A stretch of DNA of 30,800 bases from a virus. The stretch is from positions 1 through 30,800 of the IMG/VR virus record IMGVR_UViG_3300020472_000112; one strand, given 5' to 3'. Below are positions 14,714-24,600 of this stretch, piece after piece. Under the pieces are notes generated by a model. That model was not told where the DNA came from. It worked only from the letters and a program-made list of their open reading frames with translations, and searched no databases. Position numbers and translations under genes: made by a program. The stretch's first letter is position 1; each line of letters begins with the position of its first letter.

Positions 14714-16828
14714 GTGGCAATATTCCACACATACATTGATGATTCTACTCCTGGTGGAGAGGATGCTGTCGCTGGTATAGGTAGTGACACTCTTTATGGT
14801 GTATTTGCTAGTCGAGATTTTAAAGTTACTGGAATAAGTACATTCAGTGGTAGTACAGAATTTGAGAAGGTAAAACATTTAAAGGATAGTACTGGAGACA
14901 TTGGAAATTCAGGTCAGATACTTTCTTCTACTGGTTCTGGAATTGATTGGATAAATTCCAATACTACTACTGTTAATGCTGCAAGTAATGTAGGAGTCAA
15001 TGAAGATTCAACTGATGCTGAACAATGGTTAACATTTGTTGGTGCAAAGAGTGGTAATAATCCAATTAGAGCTGATGACGATTTAAGATATAATCCAAGT
15101 ACAAATGTTCTTTCTGTTAAAGGTATCACTTTACCAGGTGATGATCAAAAGATATCAATAGGTGCTGATAATCCATTAGAGATTAAGCATGACTTCACTT
15201 CAGGTCAAGTAGAACTTAAGTCTGATGCTATTATCTCCATAATGAGTGGAAATAGTGTTGAGATTGAAGATGAGAGTGGTGGTAATATTGCTAGATTTGT
15301 TAAGACTACTGGATGTGAGTTATATCATAGAGTTGATGGTGCTGGTGTAGTAAGACTTGCAACCAGTGCTGCAGGAGTAACGGTAACAGGAACTGTTAGT
15401 GCTACTACATTTAGTGGAGCATTAACAGGTAATGCATCTGGTTCTTCTGGATCTTGTACTGGTAATGCTGCTACTGCAACAGCACTTGCTACAGCAGTAA
15501 ACATTGGTGGTGTGTCATTTGATGGTAGTGCTGATATTACACCAGGAACTGCTGGTGGTCTAACTGGAACCCCAGATATTGAAGTTACAGATATAGACAT
15601 TGCAGGATCTCTGACTGACAAAAATGATATCACAGGTACTGCTGGACAGGTTCTAACATCAACGGAAACTGGTGTTGCATGGGCAAATGCAGGAACTCTT
15701 GCAGCAGGAGCAGCAGCACAAGTAGCAGTTGGTAATGAAGTAACTGATACAAGTTGTTTTCCTGTATTTGGTATAAAAGCAACTGGTTCTGATATTGCTC
15801 TTAAAAGTAATGCTGGTTTAAAATTTGATTCTTCTACTGCTGCATTGGAAGCAGGATCATTCGTAAAGACTAGTGGAACCTCATCAGAATTCTTAAAGGC
15901 AGATGGGTCTGTTGATACTAGTACATATCTATCTTCACAAGTTCAGAGTGATTGGGATTCTAGTACTGCACCTGCTGCAATATTAAATAAACCTACATTA
16001 TTTTCTGGAGCATATGGTGATTTAACTGGTAAACCAACTTTAGTAACTGCTTTTACAGGACTATCAGATACACCTGGTACTTTTATTGCAAGTAAGTTTG
16101 TTGCAGTTAAATCAGATGGAACTGGTCTGGAGTTTGTCAATAATCCCAATACTGATAACCAAAGAGGAATTGATACTACTCCAGTAGAGAATGAATCAAC
16201 AGAATCAATTAGTTCTGGTTGGGCTTATGATCATAAGGAACTTGAAGGTAATAGTGCTCATGTTCCTGCAGCAGGAACTGGTAATGGAGGTAAATTCTTA
16301 GCTAATAATGGTAGTTGGCAAACTCCAAGTTATACTACTAATACTAATACAACTTATGGATTGCATTGTACACAGGATGCTGCTGGTAGTAATTCTTCTG
16401 ACAATGATGATCCATACTTATGGTTAAATGCTTCTTCTGGAACTGATGATTCTGTTAAGATAGTCGGTGGAAATCATGTTGTTGTAACTAGAGATAGTGA
16501 TGAGCAACTTACCATTTCTTCACTACCCACAAGCAGTGTAACTCTTTCTGGTACTAGTGCTCAGACTGTTAGTACAATTGCTTTGAGTGCTGCTTATTGT
16601 TCCGAATTTACTATGCATATTACACACAGTTCAAGCATACAAGCATGTAAACTTTTAGTTATGGATAATGGATCTACTCCTTATTGTACTGAATATGCTG
16701 TGATGTATAGTGGATCTTCTCTCGGATCATTTAGTTGTACTACTAGTGGTAGTAATATTCTTGTACAGTTTACTCCAGCTAATAGTGGTACAACAAGTGT
16801 TAGATTTATTACTCAACAGGTGACTTAA
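14714..16828 (+). CDS. tail fibre-like structural protein
   Basis: A 704-aa protein starting at GTG; the first in-frame residues (AIFHTYIDDSTPGG) look like a true fibre N-terminus. It consists of short repeated fibre modules: IGNSGQILSSTGSGIDWI (about 72-90), GVTVTGTVSATTFSGALTGN (about 223-242), TAGQVLTSTETGVAWANAG (about 310), EFLKADGSVDTSTYLSS (about 395) and FTGLSDTPGTFIASKF (about 446). The C-terminal 130 residues form a separate beta-rich Ser/Thr domain with several Cys. This is typical of trimeric phage fibres, which place a receptor-binding domain at the tip. It heads the fibre cluster, with a late-promoter-like element upstream and the protease gene four bases downstream. The exact fibre type is unknown. 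Confidence 0.8.
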   Translation: MAIFHTYIDDSTPGGEDAVAGIGSDTLYGVFASRDFKVTGISTFSGSTEFEKVKHLKDSTGDIGNSGQILSSTGSGIDWINSNTTTVNAASNVGVNEDSTDAEQWLTFVGAKSGNNPIRADDDLRYNPSTNVLSVKGITLPGDDQKISIGADNPLEIKHDFTSGQVELKSDAIISIMSGNSVEIEDESGGNIARFVKTTGCELYHRVDGAGVVRLATSAAGVTVTGTVSATTFSGALTGNASGSSGSCTGNAATATALATAVNIGGVSFDGSADITPGTAGGLTGTPDIEVTDIDIAGSLTDKNDITGTAGQVLTSTETGVAWANAGTLAAGAAAQVAVGNEVTDTSCFPVFGIKATGSDIALKSNAGLKFDSSTAALEAGSFVKTSGTSSEFLKADGSVDTSTYLSSQVQSDWDSSTAPAAILNKPTLFSGAYGDLTGKPTLVTAFTGLSDTPGTFIASKFVAVKSDGTGLEFVNNPNTDNQRGIDTTPVENESTESISSGWAYDHKELEGNSAHVPAAGTGNGGKFLANNGSWQTPSYTTNTNTTYGLHCTQDAAGSNSSDNDDPYLWLNASSGTDDSVKIVGGNHVVVTRDSDEQLTISSLPTSSVTLSGTSAQTVSTIALSAAYCSEFTMHITHSSSIQACKLLVMDNGSTPYCTEYAVMYSGSSLGSFSCTTSGSNILVQFTPANSGTTSVRFITQQVT

Positions 16829-16832
16829 TAAA

Positions 16833-18866
16833 ATGATTGGTACTGAATCTACTGGTGGAACTACACCAGTTATAAATTATACTCCTCAAGCTATTGATGA
16901 GTATATTGTAGTTGTTAACTTACCAGAAGATTGGGAAACCGTTCATTATTATATTATTAATGAAAATGAAATAGATGGGATACCAAATAGAAAGATAGAT
17001 TGTTCTAATGCACAAGAATTTTCATTGCGAACTGCAATCTATGAGATGAGTGCTGCAGAAGCAGATATTTTAAAGACACATGAGAAGGTAGAGTGTGTTG
17101 AATTAAATCCTGATAAGTATCCACAACCAGTGGATAATGATGCCAATAGGTTCAATAAACTTGTTGCATTTAATAAACCTATTATACCTGCCAATATGTT
17201 AGGTAATGCTTCTACAGTGCATACAAATGGAGTTCGTTCAAATTGGTCAATGTTGAATGTGGGTGATCCATCAAGTGAACCATATCAGGGTGAAGGAATT
17301 AATATTGTTGATACTGTTGATCGTGACTTGGAATATGTTGTTACTGGAAGTAATGTTGATGCAGTTATTATTGATAGTGGTGTGAGTGTTTTGCATCCAG
17401 AATTTTTAAAAAGTGATGGAACAACTAGAGTAAGAGATGTTATTCTTGATGGGCCAATGTTAGTGGATCCAGCTGCATTTAGTGGATATACAGGGAGTGT
17501 AACTATAGACGGTGTTAATATTGGTACTCGTGCTCAAGAAGCAAGAGCACGTTCTTGGTGGTCAACTACTTCAATAAGGTCTTCTACATTTCAAAGTCTT
17601 GGTACTGCATCAATAAGTTCTAGTTATACAAGAATACATGCACACAGTAAAAATGGAACTAATGCTATGACAAGTGGACATGGAACGGCATGTGCATCAC
17701 AAATTGGTGGAAAATCATTTGGATTGGCATTTGAATGTAATTTATGGGGTATAAGAATTAGTTTTGGAGACGGGTTTATATCTGCTTCAACTGCATTAAA
17801 TGTTTGTACGATATTTCATAATGCTAAAAAAGCATTATCATCTGATCCTGATCCTACACTAATAAACAATAGTTATGGTGTTACTAATGAAACTGCAAAT
17901 AGTAGTGGTACTACTTATTATCATACTTATAGGGGGAGTAATACAACATATACTGGTAATGATTCCAATGTAAATCCACCATCTGGTTCTGGTGGATTGA
18001 GAAATCATAAGTATTTTACATATTATTCAGGTACTTCACCTACATATAACGCATATGGTGGAACTGGTCAGTATATGAATTCTGCTTCTACTACTAGTAG
18101 TGCTGCAGAAAATGCCATTGCTGCTGGATGTATTGTTGCTGCATCTGCTGGAAATAGAAATATGAAGATATCAGATAAAAATGATGTAGATTTTAATAAC
18201 AAATATTATGGAACAAGTTCTTCATATTCTGGAGGTTCTTATACTAATCGGGTTGGTGGAGTTCAGAAAGGATTTTCAGGTGACCATGATCAGGGTAAAG
18301 GAACAATTAGGGTTGGTGCAATGGATTGTGCTGTGGAACCTGCTGATGAGAAGCAAGGTGCAACTGCGTATAGTATGAGAAAGGTTTGTTATTCTTCAAA
18401 TGGCCCAATGGTTGATATTTTTGCTCCTGCTGAAATGAGTATGGCAGCAGGATACGCATCAGGTGAAAGTTATGCAAGATCAGATGATAGTAATTATTAT
18501 GATAGATGGTTCAATGGAACAAGTTCTGCAACTCCAAATGCTTGCTCTGTTATAGCACTTTATTTGGGTGTAAATAGATCTGCAGATCAAAGTGCAACTA
18601 GATCATGGTTGACAGGAACAGCATGTAAAACTAATTTACTATCTGATCCTTATCCTGGTGTGAATGATACTGGTTATTGGTCTCTTAATTATAACGCTTC
18701 AACTGATTCAGCAAGTTTAAATAGATCTTATAATTTTCGTGGTAATGGTAATTTGAGAGGTGCTCCAAATCGTACATTATTTAATCCATATGAATCTGGA
18801 ACAGCAACTGAATACACATTAACTGGACCATTAAATGTTACTGGTTCATTAAACATTACAACATAA
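16833..18866 (+). CDS. subtilisin-like serine protease (S8) with fibre-type C-terminus
   Basis: A 677-aa protein with all subtilase signatures. Asp181 lies in VIIDSGV, His283 in SGHGTACAS, the oxyanion Asn441 in ASAGNRN and the nucleophile Ser564 in FNGTSSATPNA; LINNSYG matches the substrate-binding strand. Residues about 20-100 (EYIVVVNLPEDWE, then MSAAEADILKTHEKVECVEL) look like an inhibitor I9-type propeptide. The spacing from Asp to His (102 residues) shows a large insertion. There is no signal peptide. The end (LTGPLNVTGSLNITT) is a tail-fibre motif also found in the next gene (ITGDLNVTGS). A virion-bound enzyme that trims fibres or attacks host surface protein is inferred; the protease fold itself is clear. 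Confidence 0.92.
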   Translation: MIGTESTGGTTPVINYTPQAIDEYIVVVNLPEDWETVHYYIINENEIDGIPNRKIDCSNAQEFSLRTAIYEMSAAEADILKTHEKVECVELNPDKYPQPVDNDANRFNKLVAFNKPIIPANMLGNASTVHTNGVRSNWSMLNVGDPSSEPYQGEGINIVDTVDRDLEYVVTGSNVDAVIIDSGVSVLHPEFLKSDGTTRVRDVILDGPMLVDPAAFSGYTGSVTIDGVNIGTRAQEARARSWWSTTSIRSSTFQSLGTASISSSYTRIHAHSKNGTNAMTSGHGTACASQIGGKSFGLAFECNLWGIRISFGDGFISASTALNVCTIFHNAKKALSSDPDPTLINNSYGVTNETANSSGTTYYHTYRGSNTTYTGNDSNVNPPSGSGGLRNHKYFTYYSGTSPTYNAYGGTGQYMNSASTTSSAAENAIAAGCIVAASAGNRNMKISDKNDVDFNNKYYGTSSSYSGGSYTNRVGGVQKGFSGDHDQGKGTIRVGAMDCAVEPADEKQGATAYSMRKVCYSSNGPMVDIFAPAEMSMAAGYASGESYARSDDSNYYDRWFNGTSSATPNACSVIALYLGVNRSADQSATRSWLTGTACKTNLLSDPYPGVNDTGYWSLNYNASTDSASLNRSYNFRGNGNLRGAPNRTLFNPYESGTATEYTLTGPLNVTGSLNITT

Positions 18867-18869
18867 ATA
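18862..18869 (+). promoter_or_regulatory. possible late promoter before the S74 fibre gene
   Basis: CATAAATA matches the NATAAATA late element and overlaps the protease stop, 14 bases before the next ATG. The leader would be only a few bases long, so it is weaker than the elements at 14679 and 21645. Confidence 0.35.
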
Positions 18870-18883
18870 TTTAAAAAATAATT

Positions 18884-20989
18884 ATGGCAACCAAGGCATT
18901 TGGAGTAAAAGAATTAAAGATAGATGGTAGTGGTACTCCTACCATTGAGAGTCCTAGTGGTGGAAATCTTAATTTAACTGCTGCGACTTCTATATTCAGT
19001 GGTCATATTTCATTGGGGGATAGTAAGATAATTAAATTGGGTGCAGCCCCAGACATGTCTATATTTCATGATGGTACTAATGGTAGTATAAATGTTGCGA
19101 CTGGTTCATTAACAACTCGTGTTAAGGATACTGCTGGTAAGGGATTTTACATAGAAGATCCTAATGGTGGTACTGCTCAGACAATAGCAAAGTTTGAGAA
19201 GAACGCAACTGGTGGTGCTGGTCGTTGCGAATTGATGTATGCAGGATTAAAGAAATTTGAAACTACTTCTGCAGGTGTAACTATAACAGGAGATTTAAAT
19301 GTTACTGGTAGTGGGGGAGGAGGTGGTGGTAGTACTACTTTCATAGGACTTACAGATACTCCTAGTAGTTTTACTGCAAGTAAGATGCTTAGAGTTAATT
19401 CTAGTGGTAATGCTATTGAATTTAGTGATGTTGAGGCACTTACTATTTCTACTGCTGAATCTAGTGATGATAATAATGCATACAATATTCCATTTTTAAC
19501 TTCAACAGGTGCTGGTGGAGCTCAAAAAGGACTTCAAGTAGATAACGGTGGTTTATGGTTTAATCCAGGAACAAATTACTTTGGATGTCAGAATATTGTA
19601 CTTGGTGGTTCAAGTAATTTTGCTGGATCCATGACTGTATGGAATAGTTCTGGTAGTAAGTTTGGTCAAATAAATGGTATTGGTTTTGGTATAGGTGATA
19701 ATTCAAGTTCTACAACTAATGTTATTATAGGTCAGACTGATACTGGTTCAACTATTGGTGGTATGAATGTTGGACTTGGCTATCAGGTTTTACAGGGTAG
19801 TGGTGCTGCATCATATAATGTTGCAGTTGGTTTTCAGGCATTGATGGGTAATGATGGGGCATATAATATTGCATTAGGAGATAATGCTCTTAGTGGGTCT
19901 GGTTCTTATAATATTGGAATAGGAAGACAGGTTGGTCATCAAATAAATGGAGCCCAGTTGAATATTTTTATGGGATATCAATGTGCAAGATTAGCAACTA
20001 GTATTGGGCATTCTTTTGTTGCTGGATATAATGCTTTAGACTCCATAACGAATGGATTGATGAGTGGTCAGTCTGGAACTGGTAATAATTATGGTCATAT
20101 TGCTATTGGATACAATTCTCAAAAGGAATTTCAAGGAGTCGATGCAACTGGTTCTCCTAATATTGCAATGGGAATATTTACTTTGGAAAATAATGTTCAA
20201 GCTGGACACAATATAGCAATTGGTAATGCTGCATTGCGATATTTGGGTAAAGATATGACCAGTACCAGTAATACTGGTGGGTACGGAAATATTGCTGTTG
20301 GTACATATGCATTACAAGGTGGATATAGTGGTACTTTTAATAGCACCTCTACATTTAGAGGTGATTATAATGTTGGTGTAGGCTGGGGTGCTCTTCAAAA
20401 TCTAACAAGTTATACTTCTGATAAAAATACTGCTGTTGGGGTGGAAGCAGGTCGATACATATCGACGGGAAGTAATAATATCTGCATTGGTAATCAAGCA
20501 GGACTACAAGCTTCTCCTTCAGGTCAACTGACAACCAACTCCAATATTATTTGTCTTGGTAATGATAGTATTTCTGCTCTATATTGTGCCGATACAAGTA
20601 TATCGGATTCAGACTCTAGAGATAAAACTGATGTTGTTAACTTTACACATGGATTAAATTGGGTTAATCAATTGAATCCTGTAACATATCGTTGGGATAA
20701 ACGTACTTGGTATGGAACAGGAGTTGAAGGAGCATCAGATGAATTTTTAGGAACACCAGATGGTAGTAAAAAAGCATCTAAAGTTAACATAGGATTCTTA
20801 GCTCAAGATGTTTTGACTATTGAAGGTAATCCTAATAAAGATAATATGTTAATTGTAAATTTAAACGAAAATGAAACAAGATACGGTCTTAAATATGAAC
20901 GCCTAGTTCCCGTGCTTGTGAATGCAATCAAAGAATTATCTACAAAGAATGATGCACTCGAAGCGAGGATAGCGGCCTTAGAATCTTAA
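18884..20989 (+). CDS. tail fibre with YadA-like head repeats and S74 chaperone domain
   Basis: A 701-aa fibre. Residues 1-160 hold fibre modules (SIFSGHISLGDSKIIKLG, GVTITGDLNVTGS, a Gly6 linker, FIGLTDTPSSFTASK). Residues about 290-560 are repeats of the type YNVAVGFQALMGN, YNIALGDNALSGS, IGIGRQVG, NIAVGTYAL, like the left-handed beta-roll head of trimeric autotransporter adhesins. The C-terminus (about 570-701) is a peptidase S74 intramolecular chaperone: the SDSRDK motif with Ser576 and Lys581 as the likely self-cleavage pair, LNPVTYRWDKR, IGFLAQDV and LKYERLVPVLVNAIKEL, then a coiled coil. The chaperone drives trimer folding and is then cut off. It overlaps the oxygenase-like gene by TAATG. 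Confidence 0.9.
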   Translation: MATKAFGVKELKIDGSGTPTIESPSGGNLNLTAATSIFSGHISLGDSKIIKLGAAPDMSIFHDGTNGSINVATGSLTTRVKDTAGKGFYIEDPNGGTAQTIAKFEKNATGGAGRCELMYAGLKKFETTSAGVTITGDLNVTGSGGGGGGSTTFIGLTDTPSSFTASKMLRVNSSGNAIEFSDVEALTISTAESSDDNNAYNIPFLTSTGAGGAQKGLQVDNGGLWFNPGTNYFGCQNIVLGGSSNFAGSMTVWNSSGSKFGQINGIGFGIGDNSSSTTNVIIGQTDTGSTIGGMNVGLGYQVLQGSGAASYNVAVGFQALMGNDGAYNIALGDNALSGSGSYNIGIGRQVGHQINGAQLNIFMGYQCARLATSIGHSFVAGYNALDSITNGLMSGQSGTGNNYGHIAIGYNSQKEFQGVDATGSPNIAMGIFTLENNVQAGHNIAIGNAALRYLGKDMTSTSNTGGYGNIAVGTYALQGGYSGTFNSTSTFRGDYNVGVGWGALQNLTSYTSDKNTAVGVEAGRYISTGSNNICIGNQAGLQASPSGQLTTNSNIICLGNDSISALYCADTSISDSDSRDKTDVVNFTHGLNWVNQLNPVTYRWDKRTWYGTGVEGASDEFLGTPDGSKKASKVNIGFLAQDVLTIEGNPNKDNMLIVNLNENETRYGLKYERLVPVLVNAIKELSTKNDALEARIAALES

Positions 20990-21540
20990 TGATTAGAAAC
21001 CACTTTAGTAATGATATAAGTGATCGGATTCTTAATATTGTTGGAGATATTATTCCAACAATAAAGGGTGATTATAAGTGTTTTAATAAAACTGGTCGTG
21101 ATTGGGAGTATAATTTATCCAAAGAGTATCTTGATGGGATTCAGAAACCACTTAATGTTAGTGAGAATAAATGTTTTTTTAAATTCGATAAGGTATTAGT
21201 TAGAGATAGTTTAGTTCCTATGATTCAGGAACTGTATCCTGATAAGAAGATAAAAACCAGTGGACATTTTCATTATCCAGATAAAGGTTACATGGGTTGG
21301 CATACAAATTGTAAGAGACCATGTAGAAGAATGTATATTACATATGCATCCGAAGATAAGAAATCATTCTTTAGATATCTTAAGGATGGAGAGGTGATTA
21401 CTGATTATGATGACAAAGGAATTACTATTCGTGAATTTGATATACCTAAACCTCCAGATTATTTCTGGCATTGTGTGGGGAGTGAATGTGATAGATATAG
21501 TTTTGGATTTAGGATAAAGGATGTTTCGGAAACTAAATAG
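20989..21540 (+). CDS. 2-oxoglutarate/Fe(II) oxygenase-like protein
   Basis: A 183-aa protein with the C-terminal shape of the prolyl-hydroxylase type of 2OG-Fe(II) enzymes: SGHFHYPDKGYMGWHTN, then RMYITYASEDKKSFFRY and FWHCVGSECDRYSFGFRI. His105 and His161 would be metal ligands and Arg169 or Arg175 the 2OG contact. The usual acidic ligand two residues after the first His is Asn107 here (H-T-N), so activity or metal geometry may differ. It is coupled to the S74 fibre by a TAATG overlap and followed by a terminator, which ties it to the fibre cassette. Hydroxylation of a fibre or host protein is inferred only. Confidence 0.7.
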   Translation: MIRNHFSNDISDRILNIVGDIIPTIKGDYKCFNKTGRDWEYNLSKEYLDGIQKPLNVSENKCFFKFDKVLVRDSLVPMIQELYPDKKIKTSGHFHYPDKGYMGWHTNCKRPCRRMYITYASEDKKSFFRYLKDGEVITDYDDKGITIREFDIPKPPDYFWHCVGSECDRYSFGFRIKDVSETK

Positions 21541-21606
21541 AATTTAATATGATTTACTGAAACCAAAATCGACTTTTAATTCCAAAAATCGGGCAAAAAA
21601 AACTCA

Positions 21607-21634
21607 GGTATTTTTTTGGTGAAATACCCTTTTT
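21607..21634 (+). terminator. intrinsic terminator after the fibre cassette
   Basis: GGTATTT (21607-21613) pairs with AAATACC (21622-21628) around an 8-base loop, followed after one base by five T. It closes the operon that ends with the oxygenase-like gene and lies before a late-promoter-like motif. The stem is AT-rich and moderate in strength. Confidence 0.7.
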
Positions 21635-21644
21635 AATTAACTTT

Positions 21645-21652
21645 GATAAATA
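21645..21652 (+). promoter_or_regulatory. possible late promoter before the 2385-aa gene
   Basis: GATAAATA matches the T4-like late element NATAAATA. It lies just after the terminator and 30 bases before the ATG, in a 142-base intergenic gap, which makes it the most convincing of the late-promoter candidates here. Confidence 0.55.
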
Positions 21653-21682
21653 AATCAGAAGAAAAATTAGTGTGCTAATACA

Positions 21683-24600
21683 ATGCCTCTTTCTAGGTTA
21701 GAAAACTTTCTGATTAATACGGATGGAAATATTCTTTATGTTAATCCATCTGACTTGGATTCAACAGATAGTTTTGATAATAAAGGTAATTCGTTAACCA
21801 GACCTTTTAAAACAATCCAAAGGGCATTGTTAGAGGCTGCAAGGTTTGCCTATCAGTCAGGTCAAAATAATGATAGGTTCGATAGGACGACTATCTTACT
21901 ATATCCTGGTGAGCATATCATTGATAATAGACCAGGACTTTCCATTGCAGAAGATAGTGGAGTAAAGTATTATGATGTCACAGGGTCAGTAGAAAGCACG
22001 AGTGCAACATATTTAGATTTAAGTAATTCAACAATTTTTGATTTAAATAACTCTGATAATATTCTTGCTAAGTTTAACTCAGTACATGGTGGAGTTATTG
22101 TACCTAAAGGTACATCGATTGTTGGTCTTGATTTAAGAAAGACAAAGGTAAGACCACTTTATGTTCCAAATCCTGATGTAGATGATAGTAATGTAGCAAG
22201 ATCAGCAATATTTCGTGTAACTGGTGGTTGTTATTTCTGGCAATTCAGTATTTTTGATGCAAATCAAGCAGTATATTACAGTAAGAACTTTAATGAGAAG
22301 AGAAATCCTGCAATATCTCACCATAAATTAACTGCATTTGAGTATGCGGATGGATTAAACAAAGAAGATTTAACTGGAACCAGTGATCTTCAACAGTATT
22401 ACTATAAGTTGATGAATGCTTATGGTGCAAATACTGGTAATAGAACTATACCTAATTTCCCAACGTTTAAGGATTTTGAACCAAATACTTCTGAATTTAA
22501 AATTGTTGGTGATCTTAGATCTGATGATAATACGATACAATCATTAACATCTAGTGGAACAGTTGCGACTGTTACTACAATAAATGCACATGGTCTGACA
22601 GTTGATGATCCTGTTCGTATTGCTGGTATCAGTTCTACTCTTTATGAAGGAAGTTATAGAGTATCTGGAATTAGTAGTGAGAGACAGTTTAGTTATGTGT
22701 TACTTGATGATGCAAGTGATGATGTAATTAATCCTACTTCTTCTTCTAAAGTCGTTATTGAAGCTGATAACGTAACAGGTGCATCACCATATATCTTTAA
22801 CTGTTCATTGAGATCTGCTTATGGTATGTGTGGAATGCACTGTGATGGATCAAAGGCAACTGGATTTAAGTCTATGGTTGTTGCTCAATTTACTGGTATT
22901 GGACTACAGAAAGATGATAATGCATTTGTAATCTATAATAAGACAACTGGAGATTATGACACAAGTGCTACCGTAGGTTCTGGTGTTAAGAAACCACTTT
23001 ATATTAATCAGGATGCAACTTATAGAACTAGGTATAAGAACTATCATATTAAAGCAACCAATGATGCTGTAATTCAAGCAGTATCAACATTTGCTATTGG
23101 ATTTGCGAATCATTTCGTATCAGAGTCTGGTGGTGAGCAGTCTATTACAAACTCTAACTCAAACTTTGGTGCTAAAGCTTTAATTTCTCATGGATTTAGA
23201 AAGAATTCATTTGATCGTGATGATACAGGTTATGTTACTCATATTGTTCCACCAAAAGATATAGAGAATACGGAAATTAATGTTATTTGGAGACTCTTGA
23301 ATCCTTCATTGATGGCACAAAATATTGGTGCTGGAGGAACATCTAAATTGTATATTGATGGTGCAACAGATAAAGATAATCCACCAAATAATATTACTAA
23401 TGGATTTAGAGTCGGTTCTCAGAAAGGTGAGAAAGTTTATCTTGATACTCTTGCTGGTGGTGCAAATGTTACCTATGAAAGTCCTATCTTAATGACAGCA
23501 CCTTCTGGTGAAGGTCCAAGTGCGGAGAAAAGATTCAATGTTGCAAGAACAGCAACACATACTAATAATATTACTTCTAATCAATTAACATTAGTTGGTA
23601 CTCATAACTTCTTTACTGGAGAATCTGTAAGGGTTTATAGTGATGATGGTAGAGTTCCAGATGGTTTGGAAAATGGAAAGTTATATTATGTTGTTAGTAC
23701 TGGTGCAAGTACTATTAAATTGGCAACTACATTCAACAATGCTCTTGCTACAACCCCTGTAGTTACTATTAGTAATCAGAAAGGTGGTGTTTTAAGTCTA
23801 GTAAGTAGAGTAACTGATAAGTTGCCTGGTGAATTTGGTCATCCAATTCAGTGGGATACTGGTAAGTCTAATTGGTATATTACTGGTACAGATACAACAA
23901 CTACTAATTCAATCTATCAAGGAATTGTTGGATTCTCTACAGATATTGCATCAAATAACTCCTCATTGTATGTGAGAAGAGTACCTGAGACTCGTGCTTT
24001 ATCTGATCGTATTTACAAATTACGTTATGTTATTCCTAGCAGTTATACTGATACCATTGCTAAGAAACCAGAAAAGAATTATGTCCTTCAAGAGTCAAAA
24101 AGTGTTGGAGAAGAACCTACAATTCAAAATGTAATTTCTAATCGTAACCCAAGAATTATTTCAGGTATTAGTACTGATACTGCAAATGCCTATCAGGCCA
24201 ATGTCGTTTCTGAAACTCCACATGGACTTAGTATTGGAGATAAAGTTCGTATTAAGAATGTAAAGAGTTCTACTAATACAACTGGAGTACAGGATGAAGG
24301 TTATAATGGTTATTATTCAGTAACAAAAGTAACATCAACAAGAGGTTTTAGTTATATAAGTTCAAATCTTGGTGGAACATTTGATGATAACATTCGTAAC
24401 TTACGTGTTGCTGGTGGTCAGGGATCATCTTTACCAGCATTTGAGAGAAATGAGTATGATACAACATATACTATTCAAGAAGTAGACACACTTCAGGACT
24501 ATGTTTCTGGTAGTCAGGATGGAATCTATTATCTAACTTGTTTACTTGGTAATGTTAAACCAACAGTATCTGAGTATTCAAATCTTAAGTTTAAACAAAA

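Noticed and set aside
15325-15633. 102-aa minus-strand ORF in the fibre gene, Val/Ala/Pro-rich
   Set aside because: It is a shadow of Gly/Thr/Ala repeat codons of the fibre; similar shadows appear at 15943-16149 and 19177-19485.
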